From: Lolium rigidum | Taxonomy: Eukaryota > Streptophyta > Magnoliopsida > Poales > Poaceae | Reading direction: 5' to 3' | Assembly (NCBI RefSeq): GCF_022539505.1 | Contig: NC_061510.1 | Location: forward strand, 394,426,249 to 394,490,248 | DNA: 64,000 nucleotides | In this document: in pieces, positions 35,268 to 44,500 of the stretch | How the letters are laid out: every line of letters starts with the position of its first letter | Numbering within the stretch: the first letter of the stretch is position 1 | The notes under the pieces: model-generated | Told to the model about the DNA's origin: nothing | Databases searched by the model: none | Seen by the model: only the letters and a program-made list of their open reading frames with translations | Translations under genes and position numbers: made by a program

Positions 35268-36041
35268 TTATTTCGGTGTACATACACGGATAAATAAATG
35301 ACTCGCTAGTATACTGTAATGTGTACGTATGTGTGAGTATAATTTGGAGTACTTTTGCTCAACTTCTCGCTCACCATCTTCATGGACGGTGACATGGTGA
35401 TGATATGTGAGAAGTGAGAAGTGATAATCCATGGTGGTGGAGGCTTGGTGGCGTTCGTGTTCGTGGTCGGCGACGTGGTGATGCTTGTGACCGACATGAC
35501 CGACGATGTCATGGTGATGTTCGTCTTCGTGATCGGCGATGTGCCCATGCTTGTGACCGGCGTGAACGGCGGTGTCATGGTGATGTTCGTCTTCGTGGTC
35601 GACGATGTGGTGATGCTTGTGACGGACGGTGTCATGGTGGTGTTCGTCTTCGTGGTTGGCGACGTGGTGATGCTTTTGACAGGCGTGACCGGCGGTGTCC
35701 TGGTGGTCTTCGTCTTCGTGGTCAGCGACATGGTGATTCTTGTGACCGGCGTGACCGATGATGTTGTTCGTCTTCGTGGTCGGCGACGTGTCCATGCTTG
35801 TGACTGGCGTGACCGACGGTGCCATGGTGGTCTTCATCTTCGTGGTCGGCGACGTGTCCATGCTTGTAACCGGCGTGACCGACGGTGTCATGGTGATCTT
35901 CATATTCCTGGTTGGCGACGTGGTGATGCTTTTAACCGGCGTGCCGACGTGTCGAAGATTGTGAACGGCGGTGCCATGGTGGTCTTGGATAGGTGAGATA
36001 AGGTCACCATGTTGCCATATAGGTGATGGTAGGAAAAGCAT
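35268..36041 (-). pseudogene. Histidine-rich repeat protein, copy A, frame-disrupted
   Basis: The minus strand holds a 257-codon open frame. The first third is Ser/Thr/Pro-rich (TTSPTTKTK type), then the frame becomes histidine-rich with a 22-residue unit of the form HAGHKHHHVADHEDEHHHDTV, repeated about five times, ending in a unique tail to residue 257. Both composition types come from the same 66-bp DNA unit read in two frames, so the switch near 35757 marks a short deletion. High His/Asp/Glu content would suit metal binding if expressed, but no signal peptide or known family is visible. Confidence 0.45.
35440..35985. repeat. 66-bp minisatellite, array A, about 8 units
   Basis: The plus-strand unit has the form GTGACCGGCGTGACCGACGG, then TGTCATGGTGGTCTTCGTC, then TTCGTGGTCGGCGACGTGG and TGATGCTT. 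The period of 66 is divisible by three, which keeps all six frames nearly free of stops. Units differ by substitutions and by a shared short deletion near 35757. Confidence 0.85.
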
Positions 36042-36252
36042 GCGACCAACTAATCAAAATGTCGGTTGGGTGCCACCCGATGCAACCGGATAATCAAACA
36101 ATGTGCGATTTGTGTACCGGAGATTATCCGGAACGGGATGAGAGTCTCATCTCGCTAGCGCAAAGAACCACGAATCGCATGCAATGCAACCTACCACACG
36201 CGCCCATAACCTATACACAGGAACGGATGAAATAGTAACAATTCTGGGGAAA

Positions 36253-37005
36253 GATGGCTATTATCCGGTGGAGGGGGACCGTGATGAGGGCCAAACGGAG
36301 TCGGAGATGATGAGCATGGCAACTTAGGAAGCCCCATGAGAGAAGATGGGATAGCAGACGGCGGGATGGTCAACAAGCATCAACACATACGGTATGTTTA
36401 AGCGTTCGGCTTCCAAGCCGCTGGGTGTGCCCATCCATACTTGATCAGTTGATCGGCCTGACGCTACGACCTATGAAGTGGAAAAATCGCAGTTTAAACC
36501 AAGTTGTGTTGCTGATCGGTTTATGAAGTGGGAAAATCTTGATGTCGCCTCCGCCAAGTTTACCACATACAATGTTCATTCTCTAAAAAAAGAGGCTGTA
36601 TTCATGATCAAACGTAGACAGTTCTGCATGTAGGAATTTGGATTTGATGTTTTTAAAATTTATTTTTGACCTTAGCATGGCCAAAAAACAATATTTTGAG
36701 AGAGTAGCAGCCTCCTCATCGATAAAATATAATTTTAAGTACTGATATTTTTCATGTGTAAAAAAATAAAGTGATACTCCTCATTTCCGGTAAAAAGAAA
36801 AACCGTAGCTATAAATTCATTTGGATTCATATCTTAGTAAAATTTATGTAGAGGATGTCATCCACCATTATTACAAGTCTGCGGTATTACATGCTGGTGC
36901 AACGATAGGCTCTTAGAATTTGTCATGTTTCTTATGATTAGGAAAATATAATCAACGGTAAGTGTTTTCTGAGTTTTTTTTCTCCCGATGCAACGCACGG
37001 GCATT
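36253..37005. other. Insert between the duplicated blocks, ending in a Helitron-like terminus
   Basis: This 753-bp stretch separates two copies of a duplicated block (35513-36252 and 37006-37760). Its right end is CCCGATGCAACGCACGGGCA followed directly by repeat sequence, so it ends like a Helitron with CTAG lost. No gene. Confidence 0.5.
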
Positions 37006-37522
37006 TGGTGATGTTCGTCTTCGTGATCGGCGATGTGCCCATGCTTGTGACCGGCGTGAACGGCGGTGTCATGGTGATGTTCGTCTTCGTGGTCGACGAC
37101 GTGGTGATGCTTGTGACGGACGGTGTCATGGTGGTGTTCGTCTTCGTGGTTGGCGACGTGGTGATGCTTTTGACAGGCGTGACCGGCGGTGTCCTCGGTG
37201 GTCTTCGTCTTCGTGGTCGGCGACATGGTGATTCTTGTGACCGGCGTGACCGATGATGTTGTTCGTCTTCGTGGTCGGCGACGTGTCCATGCTTGTGACT
37301 GGCGTGACCGACGGTGCCATGGTGGTCTTCATCTTCGTGGTCGGCGACGTGTCCATGCTTGTAACCGGCGTGACCGACGGTGTCATGGTGGTCTTCGTCT
37401 TTGTGGTCGGCGACGTGGTGATGCTTTTGACCGACGTGACCGGTGGTGCCATCGCTGACGTGCCGAAGCTTGTGAACGGCGGTGCCATGGTGGTCTTGTG
37501 ATAGGTGAGGTAAAATCATCAT
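36858..37522 (-). pseudogene. Histidine-rich repeat protein, copy B, frame-disrupted
   Basis: On the minus strand from 37522 the frame starts with about 25 unique residues (MMILPHLSQDHHGT...) and then histidine-rich 22-residue units (HHVADHKDEDHHDTVGHAG). At the shared deletion near 37252 it changes to Arg/Pro/Ser/Thr-rich sequence. It loses its original 3' end at 37006, where Helitron-like sequence begins. Compared with copy A, the histidine-rich frame is used before the deletion here and after it there, which shows that neither copy holds the ancestral frame throughout. Confidence 0.45.
37006..37500. repeat. 66-bp minisatellite, array B, about 7.5 units
   Basis: Unit by unit it follows array A from 35513 on, including the same deletion (GATGATGTTGTTCGTC at 37252), so it arose by block duplication, not by independent expansion. 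The block as a whole extends to about 37760. Confidence 0.85.
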
Positions 37523-37712
37523 GTTGCCATATAGGTGAGGCTAGGAAAACCATGCGACCAACTAATCAAAATGTCAGTTGGGTGCCACCCGATGCAACCC
37601 AGATAATCAAACAATGTGCGATTTGTGTACCGGAGATTATCCGGAACGGGATGAGAGTCTCATCTCGCTAGCGCAAAGAACCACGAATCGCATGCAATGC
37701 AACCTACCACAC

Positions 37713-38060
37713 GCGCCCATAACCTATACACAGGAACGGATGAAATAGTAACAATTCTGGGGAAACTCTCATTTGCAACTAGTTGCACCCGCAATTAAAC
37801 TAATTGAACTATCTTCTTCTGAATCGTGACCACACTATTCGTAGTAGTAGTAGGAGCGAAATTAACTGAAGAATGTGCTCGCCAGCTGCTCGGCGCAGCA
37901 ACTCGCGCGCGTCCGTCCATGGAATCCACATACAGTAGAGCTCAAATCGCCATTATTGCCGCTGCGCTGCTCACGACGGGGCGCTGCGAATTACTCTCCC
38001 CCTGCCTGAAGGTCTGTTCCGGCGCCTGGCAGTCTTTCAGAATTCAGAATGTGGCGCAGT
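37713..38060. repeat. Dispersed module R, copy 2
   Basis: Same order of phrases as copy 1 with a central deletion after ACGACGGGGCGCTGCGAATT. It ends with CAGAATGTGGCGCAGTAGG and a short re-duplication of TTTCAGAATTCAG. It lies 1.3 kb upstream of the F-box gene. Confidence 0.7.
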
Positions 38061-39354
38061 AGGACGGACGTGACCGTGGACGTGGACAGTAGAATTCAGA
38101 ATGTGGCAGTCTTTCAGAATTCAGTCCCAATGAAGCTTGCCGCGCGCCGTGCACGTGTGATCGTCTTCGCCGAGCACGTGGACAAGTCCCAATGAGGGTG
38201 ACTTCTTTTGGGCTTCTATCACAGCTTATAGGTCCCAAATCGCTGAAGCCCAAAAGATGAGGGCAGTTTCTGCACAGCTCCCTCCCACCGTGAAGCCCAT
38301 ATCCTGTGTGTAGCGAGAAACTGGTGGCTACCAGTTTCGCCGGAGTTTCCCGAGCTTCTCCCCAAGAACCCGAATCGGTATGCAACTTTAGCATTTTCGT
38401 TGGTTCTATTTACCGCAAGACTGCCATTCCAGAGAATACCGTTTCGGCAATTGATAAGAAAGAAAAAAAGGAAAAAGAAAAATCAACTAGACCGGTGAGG
38501 ACTGAGTACCCAGGAAGACCCGAAAATCCCCCACGCGCTCCAACCCAGAGCTCCCCCATGGCGTTCTTGACCCCGAGCTAGGGTTGCGCCGCCGCCGCTG
38601 CTTCACAACAGCGACCCCGCCCTCTTCACGGCAGCTTCGCAGAGCAGCAACGCCGCCGCCCCCTCTCCCCGCCCCCACGCATCCCTCCTTTTCTCGCCCA
38701 GCATCGTCCGCCGCCGCCGGCCTATGCGTCCGCCGCCGCCCGCCTCTGCATACGCCGCCGCCCGCCTCTGCATTCGTCGCCGCCGAGGTCTCTGCTCAGC
38801 CCCCGCCGGCCGACCATCGATCTCATCCTCCCCAACCGGTGACCTTCCCCACCGACGCGCACCTGGATCTCGTGCTGCTCCAACTCCCCCAACGACCTCC
38901 TTCTCCACGATATGTGCAGATGTGTCCAGAGGCAGCAGTTTCGGATACACCATGTTTTTATTGGCGTCCAACTTTTCATAATTTTCTTGATTCAATTCTA
39001 CTTCATTATGTACTAAAAAGCAAGGCATATATGTTATCGTTACTTATTTAAAGCACACAACAAATCTTGGGGCTTTATAGACATTTTACAACTCACCACA
39101 ACAAATGAGCTATAATTCTAGAAGCCCAAAAGAATAGAAGTAACTAGCTTCTATAAGCTTCTAGCCACCACAGTTTCTTCCCACCGAAACAGAAAAGAAT
39201 GCATAAGCAGAAGCTCAAAAGATTGTTGAGCGTGCGTATCTCCAACAATAATGCTGATCGCATGCGTGCATGGATAAATCAATCTCAACAGCTAAACCCC
39301 TAACCGCGCATTGCTCGGTCGATCGATCACATACCGTCCCCGGCCCTGCAGAAG
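38061..39354. other. F-box upstream region with a possible TIR element
   Basis: Words such as TTTTGGGCTTCTA (about 38205) and its complement TAGAAGCCCAAAAG (39120) face each other, as do GAAACTGGTGGCTA (38317) and its partner in GCCACCACAGTTTC (39160), suggesting a 0.9-kb DNA transposon with a GC-rich core (38580-38900). Frames in the core are Pro/Ala/Arg-rich and unassigned. The last 100 bases before 39355 are the F-box 5' leader, with GGATAAAT at about 39270 as a weak TATA candidate. Confidence 0.4.
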
Positions 39355-40545
39355 ATGGCGGACACGACGGTGGCCGCCACCGCCGGCGCCGCGCCCTCGG
39401 AAGACGCGATACGGGAGATCCTCGCGCGCCTGGAGGAGCCATCCACCCTCGTCCGCTGCGCCGCCACGTGCAGGCGGTGGCGCGCCCTAGCGGCCGAGCC
39501 CGCCGTCCTCCGCCGCCTCTGGCCGGACCCGAACCGCTCCTTCGTCGGCGTGTTCACCAACGAATGGCGCCGGGGAGAAGGGGTCTCCTTCGTCCCGGGG
39601 CCGGGATCGGCCCTCGGCTCCGGCCGCCGCCTCCTCAGCTCATTCGTCCCCGACGCCCCCGGCGTATCAGATTCGGTGCAGCCGCTCGCCTCGCACCACG
39701 GCCTCCTCCTCGTGCACCTGCGCCCGCGCGAGCCCGGCACCATGCAGCTCGCCGTGTGCGATTTGCTCGCCGCCACGTGGGACGTGCTACCCGCGCTAAG
39801 GGTGAGCGTACCTCGCTACTTCTTAGGCTACGCCATTGCAGTAACCGGCGATCGTTCCTCATCGTCGTCGCCGAGCCGCTTCAGAGTGCTTGTTTTCAGG
39901 ACAGTAGTAGAGGAGGTTTCCAGAGGATGCATTCTTCACGCCTTCTCGTCTGGCCAGCCAAGCTGGAACGCTCCTACCAAGTTCCCTGGACATGTGAAGT
40001 ACAGCCTCGACGGTGCCACTATTGCCCACGCGGACGCCGCCGTGTGCCATGGCGGTGTAGCGCACTGGTTATTCAAGAAGTCATCGGAATTGATCTACAT
40101 CCTCCGTATCAATTCTGAAACTGGCCACATTGCCGTAGTGCTGCTCGAGATCCCAGGGAAGCACCACAAAGAAATTCGGCTTACAACCACAGCCGATGGG
40201 ACGCTGTTGTCACTATGCACCTACGACGGAGACCGTCGGTTTGAGATCTGGGAGCAGCAACAGAGAGACAAGGATGGTACTGTAAGTTGGATCCGCGCTA
40301 AGGTACTGAAGCTAAGGCTGCCGCTTGAAGGAGCGCGGATGATATGTTTGGGCGCAAGGAGCCGTAGGTTGCTCATGATGGACTGCCACCAGCGTGCCCA
40401 TGTTTTGCACCTCGAAGGTAGAGCAATGGAGGAGATGGAAGACGAGTTTTATGATCCCAACCTCATTGCCGTGCCCATGGAGATTGATTGGCCTAGCTTC
40501 CTCATGTCTCGGCTTCGCCGCATAATTGGAGGAAGAACATGTTGA
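39355..40545 (+). CDS. F-box protein
   Basis: Single-exon gene, 396 aa. Residues 15-57 form an F-box (SEDAIREILARLEEPSTLVRCAATCRRWRALAAEPAVLRRLWP, shown here only by its ends: SEDAIREIL and LRRLWP). The motif recruits Skp1 in SCF ubiquitin ligases. The remaining 340 residues resemble the uncharacterised grass F-box families with a beta-rich C-terminal region (HHGLLLVHLRPRE, VCDLLAATW, GGVAHWLF, LRINSETGHIAVV, MICLGARSRRLLMMDC). No kelch or LRR repeats are evident. The ATG context GAAGATGGCGG is good and no upstream in-frame extension is needed. GC is high at the 5' end and falls toward the 3' end, typical of grass genes. Substrate unknown. Confidence 0.88.
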   Translation: MADTTVAATAGAAPSEDAIREILARLEEPSTLVRCAATCRRWRALAAEPAVLRRLWPDPNRSFVGVFTNEWRRGEGVSFVPGPGSALGSGRRLLSSFVPDAPGVSDSVQPLASHHGLLLVHLRPREPGTMQLAVCDLLAATWDVLPALRVSVPRYFLGYAIAVTGDRSSSSSPSRFRVLVFRTVVEEVSRGCILHAFSSGQPSWNAPTKFPGHVKYSLDGATIAHADAAVCHGGVAHWLFKKSSELIYILRINSETGHIAVVLLEIPGKHHKEIRLTTTADGTLLSLCTYDGDRRFEIWEQQQRDKDGTVSWIRAKVLKLRLPLEGARMICLGARSRRLLMMDCHQRAHVLHLEGRAMEEMEDEFYDPNLIAVPMEIDWPSFLMSRLRRIIGGRTC

Positions 40546-40589
40546 ATGTTTTATTCTTTTACTTTTCTTTTCTACGATATGCTAGGTTA

Positions 40590-40621
40590 AATAAATTGCA
40601 TTGGGTTCGCATGATAATAAA
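40590..40621 (+). terminator. Polyadenylation signals of the F-box gene
   Basis: AATAAA occurs at 40590-40595 and again at 40616-40621, 45 and 71 bases after the stop codon. Confidence 0.65.
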
Positions 40622-42139
40622 GTATACATTTTGATTTTGATTGACTCGAGCTAAGCTCTGTGTTCCAGGTGTAAAAATTCAGCCATAATTGGTGGGTAAT
40701 GCATTTTTTTTATAATAAGTACTCCCTTGTTTCAAATTTCAAACGAACAACATTTAACTTTCTCTTAAATCAAACTACTCTATGTGACCATGTCTATAGA
40801 AAATATACTAATATATACAGCATTAAAAAAATAGCACACAAAATTTTTGTGGTGAAACTAATTTGTTGTTGTCAATATTTTCATAGACATTGTTAAATTG
40901 GAAAAGTTTCACTTAAGCTCATATATTTGTACTTTCTAGACACCCAGTTCATCCAGACATAAACTGAAAAAGGCATGAACTATCCCAACTCTACCCTTAG
41001 ATGAGTTCATATAGAAAATGCAAAATATTTGAATGGGTGCATCCGTGCATGAGGGATTCATAGACAGAGTGAGCAAGAGATTTTTAGTAATCAAGTAGAG
41101 CAAACCTCAGGAAACAATTCTATAACAAACTGTATTTCAGGATCAGTAGGAGCAGAGTTCTTGTCCAGGTGGAGTAATCAAAATTAAATGACATAGCCAG
41201 CTGCTCCTTGTGAAAGGATTTGGTTGATTCTAGCGGGCTGATCAATTTTGGTGCATGGGAGCGATGCATTCACAGTCACAGAGAAGATAATAGGGTGAGT
41301 ATCGTTCAGCATGATGCTCATTTCTCCAATGTTGAAGTCAATCACAACCTAGTATGATATCATATTCATATAATGGCAAGATTTTGAAAAATGTGCCCTA
41401 GATATCAAATACACTGTCTGGAATAATTGCTCTAGGGTGGAGTGTAGCACCTCCAGCATCCGATATTTTTTGTAATGGTGTGTTGATAACAGTTCATGAA
41501 GTTATAGTAAAGAATTACAAATCCGTAAATGTATGACTGGTTCCAGTACCCACAAATGCTAACCTACATATTACCACTAATACACATGGGCAGTGTAAAA
41601 GTTTCAGTGGTTATTGAGCCGTGCACTACTTGGTAGTGATATTTGCATCACTTGTTCTTCTTCGGGCTGGTCTAGCTCAGGTGAATGGGAACACTTAAGA
41701 TATTCAAATGTTGTGTGGTTGTTGAGCCTTGCAGTATTTAACATGAAATTCAAAATTTTATATTACTTTGCTCTTATGACCAAAAATACCATTTAGCAGC
41801 ACAAGCTGCACAATCTTTGTAAAGACCTGGTTCTCTGAATTTTCTTTCAACTTCCTGAAACCATTTACCTTTGAACTTCGTAATGAGCATTTCAGTAGTA
41901 AAAGCAGGAGGTCTGTATTTTGGAGGACCGGTACAGTGAAATGCTGAAGTGTTTTTGATGTACCCTGAATACTTAGAGATTTGTTTGCTTGTTGTTTAAG
42001 TTTATCATCTACTTCCTTTTCCATGACCTTGGACATTCAATAAGCTTTACAGTGTGTTGTGGCTGTAGGGTCTCTAGTAAATGTTTGATGTCACCCCTCA
42101 AACCCATTGACATAGAATTTCACAAACAAGAATGTGGTT
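40622..42139. other. AT-rich region with an unassigned coding-like remnant
   Basis: Minus-strand sequence at about 41992-41770 reads as a stop-free frame of about 70 codons with coding-like composition (FHCTGPPKYRPPAF, KFKGKWFQEVERKF). Another short stretch at 41350-41190 reads VVIDFNIGEMSIMLND. The second is faintly like the region after the protease of Ty3/Athila elements, but I cannot assign either. No intact gene. Confidence 0.25.
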
Positions 42140-42775
42140 CTTATCATATCATTTCTTCATCAATCATAGGATAAGAACCACACCTACAAAGATATTTTTT
42201 TTTTTGAAAGATAGAGGTCTTGCTTGTATCTCAAGATCATCAATTTAACCAACATAAGATGGTATACTTTCTAATAATAGAAATTTCAAGTTATACTCGG
42301 TACTCCCTACTTGCCACTGTGTAGTGCATACAAGATTGTGAAAGTGAGATGATCTAAAGTTTGACCGAGTTTATTGAGAAAATTATCTACACCAAATGTA
42401 CACTATATAAAAATATACATCATGATTATCTTCCCTTGCAGTCTATGCTTATTGGTTAGCTAGTGTCATTGGCCTTCGGCTTTTTACATTTATGGTTAGG
42501 TTAAGCTGACTATATATATGTCTTGTTTTTTCCATTCTCCTGTAAAGTAAATAAAGCGAGAAAGAAGATCTCTCAAGGACTACGCAAGCTCGTCTATATT
42601 GCATCAAGAGCTTCGACTTTGATTGCATTGCCAGCAGCGGATGCTTTCACAGCAAATGAAATACCAATTGCCGTTCTTTTAAGAAGTTCCTTACTTGGTT
42701 AAACTTTACGTCATTTGACTTTAGAGAAAACTTATATGCACTGTAGTTTGGAAAAGAGTGAGTACAGTTTATAAT
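42140..42775. repeat. Dispersed repeat, second copy (empty site for the Helitrons)
   Basis: Matches 30219-30656, except for an added segment at about 42426-42690. At its right end the sequence passes without interruption from GTGAGTACA into GTTTATAATTATAC and then module R, where the first copy carries 4 kb of Helitrons. Confidence 0.75.
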
Positions 42776-42787
42776 TATACTTCTAAA

Positions 42788-43200
42788 GTTAACGACCTAA
42801 CATAGGTGCATAAGTGCATAACCTATACACCGGAACGGATGCAGGAGTACCAATTCTGGAGCAAGCGAACTTAATTGAACAATCTTCTTCTGAATCGTGA
42901 CCACACTATTCGTAGTAACCTAGTAGGAGTGAAATTAACTGAACACTGTGTACCGCTAGACAGCTGCTCGGCGCAGCAACTCGCGCGCGTCCGTCCATGG
43001 AATCCACATACAGTAGAGCTCAAATCGCCATTATTGCCGCTGCGCTGCGCACGACGGGACGCTGCCAATTACTGCTCGGGGACTACAGCTACTACAGAGC
43101 GGCTCAGACTTCTGCTTCAGAGCCGGCACGGCGCTGGAATGGAAGTCTCCCCCCTGAAAGGTCTCCTCCCCTGGCAGTCTTCCAGAATTCAGAATGTCAG
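42788..43200. repeat. Dispersed module R, copy 3
   Basis: Most complete relative of copy 1, sharing GGCACGGCGCTGGAATGGAA and TCTCCTCCCCTGGCAGTCTT. It contains small differences such as a doubled GTGCATAA phrase near 42805. Confidence 0.75.
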
Positions 43201-43931
43201 CGAGGCCATTGTTTCGTGAACGGCCTGCCGCGCATCCCTGTATTAGATGAGACCGCATGAGAGTAGCATCATTAGGAGATTGTAAGATTAGTTGCATTTT
43301 TGGATTGGATTCTGTTTGGGCAGACACATGGTCTGGTAGGTTTGTCTGAAGATCGTAGTACATAGTGGTACGAGGGCATTTAGCACCAAGCCACCAACAG
43401 CTTCATCAATACTGTCGGAAAGAATACTATTGTGTACTGCTCGATAATTGAATGCGGTGTTAATTGCCATTTAATCACGACAGCAAGGAAGTGCTGGAGC
43501 AACCGAATTTTAACTGAACAACCTTCTTCTGAATCGTGACCACGCTATACGTAGTAGGAAAATGGAAGTAAGTTAACTGAAGAGTGTCTCCCAGCTACTC
43601 GATCCATATGCATGCTAGCTTGGCAGAGTATCCTTTGCCATCCACAAATTAGTGAACCCCTTCACGACGATTTGACCCACGACTCGCGAGCGGCAAGTCG
43701 CGCGCGTCCGTCCATGAACTCAAAACGCCATTGCAAGTCTCATCTGAAAGTCGGGCGCGTCCGTCCTAACCACCAGTCCAGTCGTACCTGCAAGCGTTGG
43801 AGAGTCTGGCAGGTTAATTGATAAGCCTCTCCTCGAATGCAACTGGTAATTCCCACAAGAAAAGGGCTTGATATGGAATTCAGTCATGATAGCATGTACG
43901 TAGTATGTCCTGATGTACCGACGTACCTACT
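43201..43931. other. Intergenic, with a fragment of module R
   Basis: Bases 43489-43600 repeat the CAACCGAATTTTAACTGAAC, TTCTTCTGAATCGTGACCAC portion of module R, and GCGCGTCCGTCC occurs twice near 43699 and 43754. No gene. Confidence 0.45.
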
Positions 43932-44500
43932 CAGGAGCGGAGCTAGAGCTCGGGTCACGCTGATTCACCTCTTACTATAGCAGATCTTTTTTAGCAACAG
44001 TCTACTATATATAAGTATGGTTTCGTAGCTTATAGCATAGATAATTTGGCATACCGTATAAATAAATAAACTTGTATTTAAAAATGAAAGTGCGTACAAT
44101 ATTATAATGAAATAAAAGACAAAGTTACTTGAAAATATGCCTTGCATTTCCGAATGCTAAAGTAGATGATCAAATGCAAGGCCCAAGAACCTACAAGAAA
44201 TGAAGCAGACTTAATTTTTAAATGGGACATAGTAGAATGACATAAATTATAGTACTCAATTAAAATATTCCATTACCTTCTACTTCTTTGGTACACCCAA
44301 TTCTTCAAAGCCATGAAATACTTAACCACTTGATCATTGGTGATTTGCTTCATTACTTCTTTCTCCACATAATAAATAACATCATGACTAAAGCTATCAT
44401 CGTTGAGACGATTGCGTAAAAAGGTTTCACCAATTTCATGCTGAAAAGCACCTCTCAACAACCGATAAAACAAAGGATACATAACATGCCAAAAGATGAG
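43932..44500 (-). pseudogene. hAT transposase remnant (TTF-type), C-terminal end
   Basis: CAGGAGCGGAGCTAGAGC at 43932 resembles a hAT terminal repeat. Inward on the minus strand, 44482-44273 encodes a 69-residue stretch (FLRNRLNDDSFSHDVIYYVEKEV, given here by its core NRLNDDSFSHDVIYYVEKEV) that matches the tail of the hAT dimerisation region, where members end with LRN.M....LNDCLVTYIEKD-type sequence. Orientation fits: transposase 3' end next to the terminus. The rest of the transposase was not found, so the element is a fossil. Confidence 0.6.

Noticed and set aside
35440..37500. CRISPR-like array
   Set aside because: The units are contiguous 66-bp tandem repeats without unique spacers, in a plant nuclear context.
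39270..40118. 282-codon plus frame overlapping the F-box gene
   Set aside because: Alternative frame, Arg/Pro-rich, whereas the F-box frame has the domain, good start context and full length.
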